DNA from: RCIO01 sp040880025
GTDB taxonomy: Bacteria; Pseudomonadota; Alphaproteobacteria; Rhizobiales; Rhizobiaceae
DNA length: 64,000 nucleotides
Direction of reading: 5' to 3'
Assembly (NCBI GenBank): GCA_040880025.1
Contig: JBBDJD010000020.1
Location: 181,965 to 245,964 of the forward strand
In this document: in pieces, positions 1 through 7,799 of the stretch
Position numbering within the stretch: position 1 is the first letter of the stretch
Layout of the letters: every line of letters starts with the position of its first letter
The notes under the pieces: model-generated
Told to the model about the DNA's origin: nothing
What the model saw: the letters and a program-made list of their open reading frames with translations, nothing else
The model's database searches: none
Translations under genes and position numbers: made by a program

Positions 1-1
1 C

Positions 2-277
2 GAGCGCCTCGCCTTCATCCGCCACGCCCGCGATCTGGGCTTCGGCCTCGATTCGATCCGCGAGCTGATCGAGCTCGGCGGCCATCCCGAGCGCCCCTGC
101 GCGGATGCCGACCGCATCGCATCGGCGCATCTGGACGATGTGCGCCAGCGCATTGCCCGGCTGCAGCGGCTGGCGGACGAACTGGAACGCATCGCCGATT
201 GCGGCGGCCATTCGGTCGGCGAATGCCATGTACTGAATGCGCTCGGCGATCACCACCAGTGCGCCGCCGAGCATTGA
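2..277 (+). CDS. MerR-family (CueR/HmrR/ZntR-like) transcriptional regulator, C-terminal part
   Basis: The window opens inside this gene, so only the last 91 residues are visible. They hold the end of the winged-helix DNA-binding part (HARDLGFGLDSIRELIEL, the typical second helical motif of MerR proteins), then the long dimerisation helix (DDVRQRIARLQRLADELERI), then a Cys/His-rich tail (DCGGHSVGEC and a final HHQCAAEH). Cysteines at the end of the long helix are the metal-sensing site in CueR/ZntR relatives, so a soft-metal sensor is likely; the exact metal cannot be read. The neighbouring glyoxalase gene is convergent, so the target promoter probably lies outside the window. Confidence 0.8.
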   Translation, partial: ERLAFIRHARDLGFGLDSIRELIELGGHPERPCADADRIASAHLDDVRQRIARLQRLADELERIADCGGHSVGECHVLNALGDHHQCAAEH

Positions 278-286
278 GCAGGTCTG

Positions 287-826
287 CTAGCCCTGTTCCA
301 TGAAGCGTATGCGGTTTCCGAAAGGGTCAATAACCTCGCATTCAAGCCCCCAGTCCTGATGCTGAAGTCCGGGCCGGTTATATTTGTAATCCTTGGCGAT
401 AAGGCTTTTCTGAAAAGCTTCGACGCCTTTCATGTTGACCACCATTGTGCCGCCCGGGCTGGCGTCGCCCGAATGCTCGCTGAGGTGGATCTTCAGCGCA
501 CCGCTCGATACCTGGCAATAAATCGGCGCACCGGGGTGAAACCGGTGTTGCCAGTCCATGTTGAAACCGAGAAATCCCTCATAGAATTCCCGCGCCTTCG
601 CTTCATCGAATATGCGCAATATTGGTATTGGCGGCAAGAATTCAGGCCCCCCGGAACCGGAAACGGCGTCCTTTTCCAGCTTGGCCGACAGGATATTCCA
701 GGTGACGAAACCAAATTGCCGGGCGACGATTTCCAGTGCCTGCGTATGGGAAATGTCGATCTGTTTTTCGTCCAGTGCCTCGCGGATGGCCTTGGCCATC
801 CGCTTCGCATCACGGGCATTGCGCAT
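287..826 (-). CDS. Glyoxalase superfamily protein with N-terminal Glyoxalase_8-type domain
   Basis: A 179-residue protein in two parts. Residues 1-55 (RDAKRMAKAIREAL, followed by SHTQALEIVARQFGFVTWN) match the small helical domain often found before stand-alone glyoxalase/bleomycin-resistance domains. Residues about 65-178 form one vicinal-oxygen-chelate module (PILRIFDEAKAREFYEGFLGF at its start, DPFGNRIRF at its end). Proteins of this kind are annotated as bleomycin-resistance-like or small-molecule-binding; the real ligand is unknown. The gene converges on the MerR fragment with about 9 bp between stops. The roughly 230 bases upstream (827-1055) hold only its leader and nothing else I can recognise. 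Confidence 0.85.
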   Translation of the reverse strand: MRNARDAKRMAKAIREALDEKQIDISHTQALEIVARQFGFVTWNILSAKLEKDAVSGSGGPEFLPPIPILRIFDEAKAREFYEGFLGFNMDWQHRFHPGAPIYCQVSSGALKIHLSEHSGDASPGGTMVVNMKGVEAFQKSLIAKDYKYNRPGLQHQDWGLECEVIDPFGNRIRFMEQG

Positions 827-1055
827 GGTCGGCTTCCTTCTTCGACGGCGACGGGATCATCAGTGTCCGCATTGCTGAAGCCTTCGCCGGGAAAGGAAAC
901 CGGATGGGAAGGATCGCGGAGGCGTTTGCCATCTCCCTTTCGGGATGCGGACTGCGGGCCGCCTCCAGCCTGAACGAAACACTATTATCGGCTATCGGGA
1001 GGGTCAACGCATCACGCGGCGATGCGACACAAATCACCGTGCCATACTTCAGCCG

Positions 1056-1511
1056 TCAGTTGCGCCGTTCGTCCAAGAGCTTGCGCACCTGCTCCAGCAG
1101 CGGCAGCGACGCCTCGACGTCGTCCATGCGGATGCGCGCCGCCAACCAGCCGAGTTCCGGCGCCATCGCGGCGATCGCCTGGTCGCGCGCTACGCGGCCG
1201 CTATCGGTGATATCCACACGCTTGGACCGTCCGTCCCGCTCGTCGGGTCGGACGGCAATATGCCCCGCGCGCTCCAGATGCCCCAGCGTGTTGGTCATGG
1301 TGCCCTTGGTCACCTGCATCGCCCGCGCGATCTGGAGCGGCGTCCTGTTGCCGCCCAGCCGCACGAGATGGTTGAGCACGGAAAATTGCGGCAGCGTCAT
1401 GCCGCCGATCATCACCTTTTCGAAGGCATTGCCGGAAAGCTGGGCGATGATCCCGATCTCGTTGAAGAACCGGAACATTGTCTCGCCCAATTTTCCGTCA
1501 GCTTCGTTCAT
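1056..1511 (-). CDS. MarR-family transcriptional regulator
   Basis: A 151-residue winged-helix regulator. The DNA-binding region runs from about residue 38 to 105: MTLPQFSVLNHLVRLGG, then the recognition helix region MQVTKGTMTNTLGHLERAG, then the wing with the family signature DERDGRSKRVDITDSG. Dimerisation helices lie at both ends. Its start overlaps the stop of the upstream Tat-secreted nitroreductase-like gene by 4 nt (ATGA), so the two are translationally coupled in one operon. The tandem palindromes in front of that operon (2672-2709) are the obvious candidate binding sites, which suggests autorepression relieved by a small-molecule ligand, as is usual for MarR proteins. Confidence 0.92.
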   Translation of the reverse strand: MNEADGKLGETMFRFFNEIGIIAQLSGNAFEKVMIGGMTLPQFSVLNHLVRLGGNRTPLQIARAMQVTKGTMTNTLGHLERAGHIAVRPDERDGRSKRVDITDSGRVARDQAIAAMAPELGWLAARIRMDDVEASLPLLEQVRKLLDERRN

Positions 1512-2659
1512 GCATTCGCGATCCGGGTCTCGTAGGGCCAGCGCGGGCTGGCGGGCACTTGCGGACCATAGCCGAGCCGGGTCAACATTTGCAGCGTCTC
1601 GCCGTTGCCGATCCCCAACTCGTCCCGCATGCCGTCATAATGCGGTTGCATCTCCGTATATTCCTGCAGCGCCTGGCTTATGGGATGCATCGCCACGCCC
1701 AGCGCGGTCGCGGCCAGATTGAGCCTGACATGGTCGCGGCCGGCGTTGATCTGGTCCGCCCGGCTGTTGCCCGACGTTGTCAGCCACATGAAAGCCATCG
1801 CCGTATCGAACGGCGCCCTCAGCACCGGTATCTGCTGTTTGAATACGGTCGATTGCATATCGAGCATTGCGTCGCGGTTCAGTATGCCCGTCAGTGCAAG
1901 GGCTTCCATCATCGGACCGCCGAGATCGATACCGTCCGGGCTCGCCTCTATCTCGGCCTTGCCGATGCGCATCAGGTCGACGCTTTCCTTCAGCGTCCGG
2001 TGTGTGGTGATCTCGGTCTCCAAAGCCGCCCATCCCCGCTCGCGCAACGCCTCGACCCGGTCAGGCTGGTTCGTGAAGCCACCCGTTGCGCCGCTTTTGG
2101 CGACAGCGGCGATCCGGTCGAGCGCGCCGGCATCCACGCTCCGTGCGGTGTCGAACGGCTCTTTGCAGGAACGCCGATCGAGCACCTGACTGAACAGCGG
2201 ATCGCGCGCGATCCCCTCCTGGCCGACAAAGCGGATCACCGCCAAGGGCCTGCCGTCGAGCCGCGGCTGGGGCTCGCCATCGGGAAACAGCGTCACATCC
2301 GCCCACCAGTCGTCCTCGGCCGCCGCCTGCACCAGCAATTCCAGAAAACAGCCGAGCCCGATCGTGATCTGCCGGTCGAACGGATCGGTCTCGGGCAGCC
2401 GCCGGTCCAGGTCGCAATAGAGCGCTATCTCGCCATCCGTCCCGAGATCGGCAAGCCATGGCTGCCGGTTGTGCGGATTGGGGGCCAGAATGGCGTAGGA
2501 CAGCGCCCGGCGACGCGGTTCGGTTTCGGTGGTCCCCGCCACAGCCCAGGGAATGCGCGCCCGCGCGGGATCCCGCGTCATCGCCCATGCGCCGCCACCG
2601 GCGGCTGCCAGGACGACCCCTCCTCCGACAAGTGCGAGAAATTTCCGTCTGTTCGTCAT
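1508..2659 (-). CDS. Tat-exported nitroreductase-like (Acg-type) flavoprotein
   Basis: A 383-residue protein with a twin-arginine signal peptide at the N-terminus (NRRKFLALVGGGVVLAAAGG; RR at residues 4-5, then a hydrophobic core and alanine-rich cleavage region). The mature part has nitroreductase-fold features: LAPNPHNRQPWLADL (the FMN phosphate-binding S/N-H-N-x-Q-P motif) near residue 60, RRSCKEPFD in the middle, and ATALGVAMHPISQALQEY near the C-terminus. Acg-like proteins may bind or sequester flavin rather than reduce nitro compounds; activity cannot be assigned. It heads a two-gene operon with the overlapping MarR gene and starts 12 bp from the proximal operator. Confidence 0.82.
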   Translation of the reverse strand: MTNRRKFLALVGGGVVLAAAGGGAWAMTRDPARARIPWAVAGTTETEPRRRALSYAILAPNPHNRQPWLADLGTDGEIALYCDLDRRLPETDPFDRQITIGLGCFLELLVQAAAEDDWWADVTLFPDGEPQPRLDGRPLAVIRFVGQEGIARDPLFSQVLDRRSCKEPFDTARSVDAGALDRIAAVAKSGATGGFTNQPDRVEALRERGWAALETEITTHRTLKESVDLMRIGKAEIEASPDGIDLGGPMMEALALTGILNRDAMLDMQSTVFKQQIPVLRAPFDTAMAFMWLTTSGNSRADQINAGRDHVRLNLAATALGVAMHPISQALQEYTEMQPHYDGMRDELGIGNGETLQMLTRLGYGPQVPASPRWPYETRIANA

Positions 2660-2671
2660 GATCCACTCCTA

Positions 2672-2709
2672 TAGTTTGACTTCAAACTACATAGTTCGAT
2701 ATCAAACCA
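2672..2709. promoter_or_regulatory. Two tandem MarR operator palindromes
   Basis: The sequence TAGTTTGACTTCAAACTA at 2672-2689 is a perfect 8-2-8 inverted repeat. A second copy at 2692-2709 has half-sites TAGTTCGA and TCAAACCA, with two mismatches to the perfect palindrome. The copies start exactly 20 bp apart, about two helical turns, so two dimers would sit on one DNA face. The array lies 13-50 bp upstream of the nitroreductase/MarR operon start and also upstream of uvrD on the other strand. MarR autoregulation is inferred from position and symmetry. Confidence 0.75.
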
Positions 2710-2791
2710 TATGCAATGCCCCTGCAGCCCGTTGTCGGCAATGCCGCCGCCAGTTCTGGTCTTTCGATCCCGAATCGCTACATTCAGGCCA

Positions 2792-5401
2792 ATGTCCAGC
2801 GTTCCAGACCAGCCGCCCTTCCCCAATGGGGATGGCCATACGCCCGCGCCTCAGGGTGGCGGGCTGGCCGCGCGCGCCATGGCCGCGAGGCAAGGCCAGC
2901 GCCCGTCCTATCTCGACGGGCTGAACCCCGAGCAGCGGCTGGCTGTGGAAACCACCGAAGGCCCGGTTCTGGTGCTGGCCGGTGCCGGCACCGGCAAGAC
3001 CCGCGTGCTGACCACCCGCATTGCCCACATCCTGGCGACCGGCCTCGCCTGGCCCTCGCAAATTCTCGCCGTCACCTTCACCAACAAAGCTGCGCGCGAG
3101 ATGAAATCGCGTATCGGCGTACTGGTGGGAGAAGCGGTCGAGGGCATGCCCTGGCTCGGCACCTTCCACTCGATCGGCGTGAAGATCTTGCGCCGCCACG
3201 CCGAGCTGGCGGGTCTCAAGTCAGGCTTCACCATCCTCGACACCGACGACCAGATCAGGCTCATCAAACAGCTTATCCAGGCCGAGGGGCTGGACGACAA
3301 GCGCTGGCCCGCGCGCCAGTTCGCTCAGATCATCGACGGCTGGAAGAACAAGGGGCTCGGTCCGAAGGACATTCCCGAGGGCGACGCCCGCGCCGCGATG
3401 AACGGCAAGGGCCGCGAGCTCTACCAGTCCTATCAGGACCGGCTCGCCACGCTCAACGCGACCGATTTCGGCGATCTGCTGCTGCACCCGATCCGCATCT
3501 TCCGCGAGCACCACGACGTGCTGGCCGAATACCACCGCCGCTTCAAATACATCCTCGTCGACGAGTATCAGGACACCAACACCGCCCAATATATGTGGCT
3601 GCGCCTGATCGCGCAGCGGCCGCAGACGGGTTCGACGGCGGTTCGGACCGCAGGTCCGCAAGGCCAAGCGGCCGTCGCGCCTCATGGCGCGCCCTCGCGG
3701 AGCGAGCCGCGCAGCGGCGACAGCGTGAGCGAAAACAAAAAGCAGCAAATAAATATTTGCTGCGTCGGCGACGACGACCAGTCCATCTATGGCTGGCGCG
3801 GGGCCGAGGTCGACAACATCCTGCGGTTCGAGAAGGACTTTCCCGGCGCCACAGTCATCAGGCTGGAGCGCAACTACCGCTCCACCGCGCATATCCTGGG
3901 AGCCGCCTCGCACCTCATCGCCAACAATGAGGGCCGGCTCGGCAAGACGCTGTTCACCGACGCCGCCGACCCCGACGACGCGATGGTCAAGGTCCACAAC
4001 TCGTGGGATTCGGAGGAAGAGGCCCGCGCCGTCGGCGAGGAGATCGAAGCCCAGCATCGCAAGGGCGAAAGCCTCAACGACATGGCCATTCTCGTCCGCG
4101 CTTCTTTCCAGATGCGCGAATTCGAGGACCGCTTCGTCACGCTGGGGCTGAACTACCGCGTCATCGGCGGCCCGCGCTTTTACGAACGCCTCGAGATACG
4201 AGACGCGATGGCCTATTTCCGCGTGGTCGCTCAAGGAGCGGACGACCTCGCCTTCGAGCGCATCGTCAACACGCCCAAGCGCGGGCTGGGCGAGGCCACC
4301 ATCCGCCAGGTCCACGATGCCTCACGCGCGCTCGGCGTGCCGATGCTGGAAGCCGCCGCGCGTCTGGCCGAGAGCGACGAACTGAAGCCGAAACCGCGCG
4401 CCGCGCTGCGCGAAGTCGCGGCCAATTTCGCCCGCTGGCAGGGCCTCATCGACACCACCCCGCACACCGAACTGGCCGAGATCATCCTTGAGGAAAGCGG
4501 CTACACCGACATGTGGAAGAACGACCGCTCGGCCGAGGCGCCGGGCCGGCTCGACAACCTCAAGGAGCTGATCCGCTCCATGGAGGAGTATGAATCCCTG
4601 CGCGGCTTCCTCGAGCATGTCGCGCTGGTCATGACGGTCGACCAGAACGAGGAGCTCGACGCCGTCTCCATCATGACGCTGCATTCGGCCAAGGGGCTGG
4701 AGTTCGGCACCGTCTTCCTGCCCGGCTGGGAGGAAGGCCTGTTCCCGCATCAGCGCGCGCTCGACGAGGGCGGCCGTTCGGGCCTGGAGGAGGAGCGCCG
4801 CCTCGCCTATGTCGGGCTGACCCGCGCCAAGCGCCATCTCCACATCTGGTTCGCCTCCAACCGACGCATCCACGGCCTGTGGCAGTCGACCATCCCCTCG
4901 CGCTTCGTCGACGAACTGCCCGAGGCCCATGTCGAGGTGGCCGACGACGGCTCGTCCTATGGCGGCTATTCGACCGGCGGCGGGCGCGGCGATTTCGGCC
5001 GCCGCAACCCCTACGGCGCCTCGCGCTTCGACGAGCAGCCGGCCGCCTTCTCCAACACCTACGCCACTCCCGGCTGGCAGCGCGCCCAACAAAACCGCAC
5101 CGAGGCGACCGACCGCAACTGGGGCACCCGCTCCGGCCACGCGGTCGAGCGCATCGGCTATGGCGAGGTGGATTCCGGCTACGGCGCGGGCGCCGGCTCG
5201 GTCAAGGGCCGCACCATCGAGGGCGAGCTGGTGGCCAAATCCGTCTCCGACACCCCCTCTGCCTTTGCCGTCGGCGACCGCGTCTTCCACCAGAAATTCG
5301 GCAACGGCAATATCGCAACAATCGACGGCAACAAGCTGACCATCGACTTCGACAAGGCCGGCCAGAAGAAGGTTCTCGACGGCTTTGTCCGCGCCGTGTG
5401 A
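2792..5401 (+). CDS. uvrD: ATP-dependent DNA helicase UvrD/PcrA
   Basis: A superfamily 1A 3'-5' helicase of 869 residues from this start. Motifs in order: Q-motif (LNPEQRLAVE) near 44, Walker A AGAGTGKT at 63-70, FTNKAA, Walker B LVDEYQDTN near 258, motif III VGDDDQSIYGWRGA near 325, LERNYRS, and the late TLHSAKGLEF and YVGLTRAK motifs. The C-terminal tail ends in the conserved VGDRVFHQKFGNG module seen in UvrD/PcrA. An upstream in-frame ATG at 2711 exists, but 2792 gives the typical beginning (MSSVPDQPPFP). Unusually, about 42 residues encoded by a hairpin-rich insert separate the DEYQD region from motif III (see the separate entry). Confidence 0.93.
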   Translation: MSSVPDQPPFPNGDGHTPAPQGGGLAARAMAARQGQRPSYLDGLNPEQRLAVETTEGPVLVLAGAGTGKTRVLTTRIAHILATGLAWPSQILAVTFTNKAAREMKSRIGVLVGEAVEGMPWLGTFHSIGVKILRRHAELAGLKSGFTILDTDDQIRLIKQLIQAEGLDDKRWPARQFAQIIDGWKNKGLGPKDIPEGDARAAMNGKGRELYQSYQDRLATLNATDFGDLLLHPIRIFREHHDVLAEYHRRFKYILVDEYQDTNTAQYMWLRLIAQRPQTGSTAVRTAGPQGQAAVAPHGAPSRSEPRSGDSVSENKKQQINICCVGDDDQSIYGWRGAEVDNILRFEKDFPGATVIRLERNYRSTAHILGAASHLIANNEGRLGKTLFTDAADPDDAMVKVHNSWDSEEEARAVGEEIEAQHRKGESLNDMAILVRASFQMREFEDRFVTLGLNYRVIGGPRFYERLEIRDAMAYFRVVAQGADDLAFERIVNTPKRGLGEATIRQVHDASRALGVPMLEAAARLAESDELKPKPRAALREVAANFARWQGLIDTTPHTELAEIILEESGYTDMWKNDRSAEAPGRLDNLKELIRSMEEYESLRGFLEHVALVMTVDQNEELDAVSIMTLHSAKGLEFGTVFLPGWEEGLFPHQRALDEGGRSGLEEERRLAYVGLTRAKRHLHIWFASNRRIHGLWQSTIPSRFVDELPEAHVEVADDGSSYGGYSTGGGRGDFGRRNPYGASRFDEQPAAFSNTYATPGWQRAQQNRTEATDRNWGTRSGHAVERIGYGEVDSGYGAGAGSVKGRTIEGELVAKSVSDTPSAFAVGDRVFHQKFGNGNIATIDGNKLTIDFDKAGQKKVLDGFVRAV
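3625..3763 (+). repeat. Hairpin-mosaic insert read in frame within uvrD
   Basis: Between the segments coding for LRLIAQRP and NICCVGDDDQ lies DNA that folds into consecutive hairpins: CGGACC/GGTCCG (3644-3658, loop gca), CGCGCC/GGCGCG (3676-3691, loop tcat), CTCGC/GCGAG (3694-3706) and GCCGC/GCGGC (3706-3718). It ends with the AT-rich palindrome GCAGCAAATA-aa-TATTTGCTGC (3742-3763). It is translated as a low-complexity Gly/Ala/Ser/Arg linker with no helicase motif. Its architecture resembles palindromic elements that insert into genes in frame; a polymorphic linker is the alternative. Confidence 0.6.
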
Positions 5402-5448
5402 TCAGTCCCTCGCCTGTCGGACGTGGGCGCGACGGCGGTGCCGCCTTC

Positions 5449-6099
5449 TCAGTGCACGGTCACAAGTTCAGGGAAGTGCGCGGCCAGTCCGTCCATCATG
5501 AACTCGAAGGCGATTGCCGCAACGAGCAGCCCCATCACCTTGTTGAAGATGAGCTGCACGTTCTTGGTGAAGAGTTGCTCGGCATAGGCAGCCGCCCGCA
5601 GCATCACGTAGACCAGCAGCGCCACTCCGGCGAGCACGATCGAAACCAGAATCCGGTGCGTCAGCCCGTCATGTTCGGAGGCGAACAGCACCACCGCGCT
5701 GATCGCGCCGGGTCCGGCCAGAGAGGGTATGGTGATCGGGACGATGCCAACGGCCACCGCGCTGCCGCCGCGGCTTTCGCCCGATGCGTCAATATGCGGG
5801 TCGCTGCGCAGCATGTCGATGGCGATCATCAGGAGCAGGAAGCCGCCGGCCAGCCGGAAGGCGCCGAGCGTGATGCCGAATACGCCGAGGATCGCCTCGC
5901 CGAGAAAGGTGAAGGCGACCGTCGTGATGAGAAATCCCAGCCCGCCGACGAGGGCCGCGGCGTTTTTCTCCTTCATCGAGCGCCCGGCCATCACGCCGAG
6001 ATAAAGCGGCACGATGATCGGCGGCGGCACCAGCGCCAGCACGCCGACAAACACTTTCACATATTCCGGCCAGTTCGAAAGCTCGTCGAAGTCCAGCAT
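5449..6099 (-). CDS. MarC/NAAT-family integral membrane protein (UPF0056)
   Basis: A 216-residue protein with about six predicted transmembrane segments (for example VFVGVLALVPPPIIVPLYLGV, GGLGFLITTVAFTFLGEAIL, FRLAGGFLLLMIAIDML, ILVSIVLAGVALLVYVML and VMGLLVAAIAFEFMMDGL). The central PITIPSLAGPGAISAVV loop is the conserved family signature. MarC proteins were once linked to multiple antibiotic resistance but that link has been withdrawn; the related NAAT label suggests neutral amino acid transport, untested here. The gene is convergent with uvrD, 47 bp away, and appears to be a single transcription unit. Confidence 0.88.
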   Translation of the reverse strand: MLDFDELSNWPEYVKVFVGVLALVPPPIIVPLYLGVMAGRSMKEKNAAALVGGLGFLITTVAFTFLGEAILGVFGITLGAFRLAGGFLLLMIAIDMLRSDPHIDASGESRGGSAVAVGIVPITIPSLAGPGAISAVVLFASEHDGLTHRILVSIVLAGVALLVYVMLRAAAYAEQLFTKNVQLIFNKVMGLLVAAIAFEFMMDGLAAHFPELVTVH

Positions 6100-6254
6100 G
6101 CCCCATCCCCATTGCCGGCCTCACCGTCAACCTGACAGTCATGGCGCTTGAAGGTCAAGCTGTTCCGGCCATCCTCCCCACCCGCCTTCCGGTGAAGGTG
6201 CTTGACTTGGCTTCCATCGCTGCGGCTATTGCGGGAAGGCAAGGGGGAGACGAC

Positions 6255-6629
6255 ATGGCGAACTTCAGTTTCAAACTCGGCGCAATCTTTTATGTTCTGT
6301 GGGGCCTGCTGCACCTCTACGCGGCCTGGCTCGGCTTCGAACTGGCCGCCGGCGAAGGCGTCGGTATGGCGCAAGCCAAGCTCTACCAGAACGCCTGGAA
6401 TCTCGGTTACATCGCGCTGTTCTCCATAGCCATCGGCGCGGCCTTCAACTGGCGCAACAGCACGATCGGCTACTGGCTCAACATCGTCACGGTCAGCGCC
6501 ACCGATATCGGCTTCATTATCTTCGTGCTTCTGCCCGGCCACAGCACCGACCTTCTCGGGCCGATCCTGTGGCTGATCGCCGCCGCGTTGACGACCTGGG
6601 GATATGTGGCCCGCCCGCGAACCCCGTGA
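6255..6629 (+). CDS. Small four-helix membrane protein of unknown function
   Basis: The 124-residue product starts at an ATG preceded by a strong purine-rich site (GGGGGAG, 6243-6249). A longer in-frame start at 6141 has no such signal. Four hydrophobic stretches are visible: FKLGAIFYVLWGLLHLYAAW, NLGYIALFSIAIGAAFNW, IGYWLNIVTVSATDIGFIIFV and LLGPILWLIAAALTTWGYV. I recognise no domain and assign no function. It converges with the tautomerase gene 76 bp downstream and lies divergent from the MarC gene. Confidence 0.75.
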   Translation: MANFSFKLGAIFYVLWGLLHLYAAWLGFELAAGEGVGMAQAKLYQNAWNLGYIALFSIAIGAAFNWRNSTIGYWLNIVTVSATDIGFIIFVLLPGHSTDLLGPILWLIAAALTTWGYVARPRTP

Positions 6630-6704
6630 CCGGAGGGCGGCCTTACAGCTTCGCCCGAACAGCGGCGCGGCGAGGCAGACTTGTCGTGCCTGCCTCGCCT
6701 GATG

Positions 6705-6920
6705 TTACTTGGCCGCCATCGCCTTGATGTCGTCGGCGCTCGGCGTGTTGCCGCCTATGCCCCACTGGCCGCTGCGCACTTCCTTGACCCGCACCCAGGT
6801 GACGCCGCGCATCGCCTCGCCTTCCACTTCCACCATGGCGTTGGTGACCTTTTCGATCATCTGCGCCTTCTGCGAGGCGTCGAACACCCCTTCGATCACT
6901 TCGATATCCACCAGAGGCAT
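6705..6920 (-). CDS. 4-oxalocrotonate tautomerase-like enzyme
   Basis: A 71-residue tautomerase-superfamily protein. The residue after the initiator Met is proline (MPLVDIEVIEGVFD); in this family that N-terminal proline is the catalytic base once Met is removed. The helix SQKAQMIEKVTNAMVEV and the strand WVRVKEVRSGQWGIGG follow the 4-OT/YusQ-like pattern. The start is fixed by a good ribosome-binding site (AAGGAGA just upstream) and by the catalytic Pro; the frame stays open further upstream but that extension is meaningless. It is divergent from an HxlR-type regulator with a double-dyad operator between them, so it is probably that regulator's target. Confidence 0.9.
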   Translation of the reverse strand: MPLVDIEVIEGVFDASQKAQMIEKVTNAMVEVEGEAMRGVTWVRVKEVRSGQWGIGGNTPSADDIKAMAAK

Positions 6921-6976
6921 ATCGGTCTCCTTCCGTTTCTGAGACCCCGAGCCTGCGGGATGCGCCGCCCGCCGCG

Positions 6977-7020
6977 CCAGTTCAGAAACTGCAGCATTAC
7001 CGCTACAGTTTCTGAACTGG
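6977..7020. promoter_or_regulatory. Doubled dyad operator between tautomerase and HxlR genes
   Basis: CCAGTTCAGAAACTG (6977-6991) and its exact reverse complement CAGTTTCTGAACTGG (7006-7020) form a perfect 15-bp inverted repeat with a 14-bp spacer. Each arm is itself a dyad (CAGTT-caga-AACTG), so the structure is two complete regulator sites in mirror orientation whose starts are 28 bp apart. Its position in the 144-bp divergent intergenic region suggests binding by the adjacent HxlR-type protein and control of both genes. Confidence 0.75.
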
Positions 7021-7064
7021 ACCGCACCCGCCGCCCGTGTGACCTTGCGACAGGAGGCACGACC

Positions 7065-7745
7065 TTGCCCAAATCCGCATATCCGCTGTTTTGCCCTGTC
7101 GCCATGGCGTCGGACATGATCGAGCCGCGCTGGACGATGCTCGTTCTGTGCGAAATGTGGTCGGGTTCGACGCGCTTCAACCAGATCCAGCGCGGCGTGC
7201 CTGGCATGTCGCCGGGCCTGCTCTCGAAACGTCTGAAGGACATGGAGGCCAAGGGGCTGATTTACAGGTCGGCTGCGCATGCAGGCGGGCCGGCTGAATA
7301 TTTCACCACCCCGCGGGCCGACGAGTTGGAGCCGATTATCCAACAGCTGGGCGAATGGGCGCACCGCAACGTGAAAAGCAACGTTTCGCTCCAGCACCTC
7401 GACGCACGAATGCTGATGTGGAGCATCCGCCGCAAGATAAACAGGCTAGAGCTTCCCCTCCACAAATGCGTCATCCAGTTCACCTTGAACGATCCGCCGC
7501 ACAATCCGGTCAACTACTGGCTGGTCATCAAGCCGGGCATCGAGCCGGACCTCTGCTATACCAACCAGGGCTTCAACGTTGATCTGTTCATTGTCAGCCA
7601 GCTGCGCGCGCTCACCTCGGCATGGATGGGCCACAGCAGCTTCGAGGACGAAATGGAGGCGGAAACCATCACCGTGATCGGCCACGACGTGATGGCGCGA
7701 AACCTCACGAAATGGTTGGTCAGGAGCAGCTACGCTCCGGCTTGA
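7065..7745 (+). CDS. HxlR-type winged-helix transcriptional regulator with C-terminal sterol-carrier-like domain
   Basis: A 226-residue regulator starting at TTG with AGGAGG 7 nt upstream. Residues 1-100 form the HxlR winged helix: CPVAMASDMIEPRWTMLVLCEM, then GMSPGLLSKRLKDMEAKGLI (recognition region), then the wing and ELEPIIQQLGEWA. Residues about 125-225 resemble the alkyl-sulfatase/SCP2-like C-terminal half seen in a subset of these regulators and may bind a hydrophobic ligand. The canonical cysteine near the N-terminus is present (FCPV). It is divergent from the tautomerase and probably represses it. Confidence 0.85.
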   Translation: MPKSAYPLFCPVAMASDMIEPRWTMLVLCEMWSGSTRFNQIQRGVPGMSPGLLSKRLKDMEAKGLIYRSAAHAGGPAEYFTTPRADELEPIIQQLGEWAHRNVKSNVSLQHLDARMLMWSIRRKINRLELPLHKCVIQFTLNDPPHNPVNYWLVIKPGIEPDLCYTNQGFNVDLFIVSQLRALTSAWMGHSSFEDEMEAETITVIGHDVMARNLTKWLVRSSYAPA

Positions 7746-7799
7746 CTATCCGCCCGCCGATTGCGCAGTTCCTGTGGCGGTGCGATCTCGGAGGGACCC

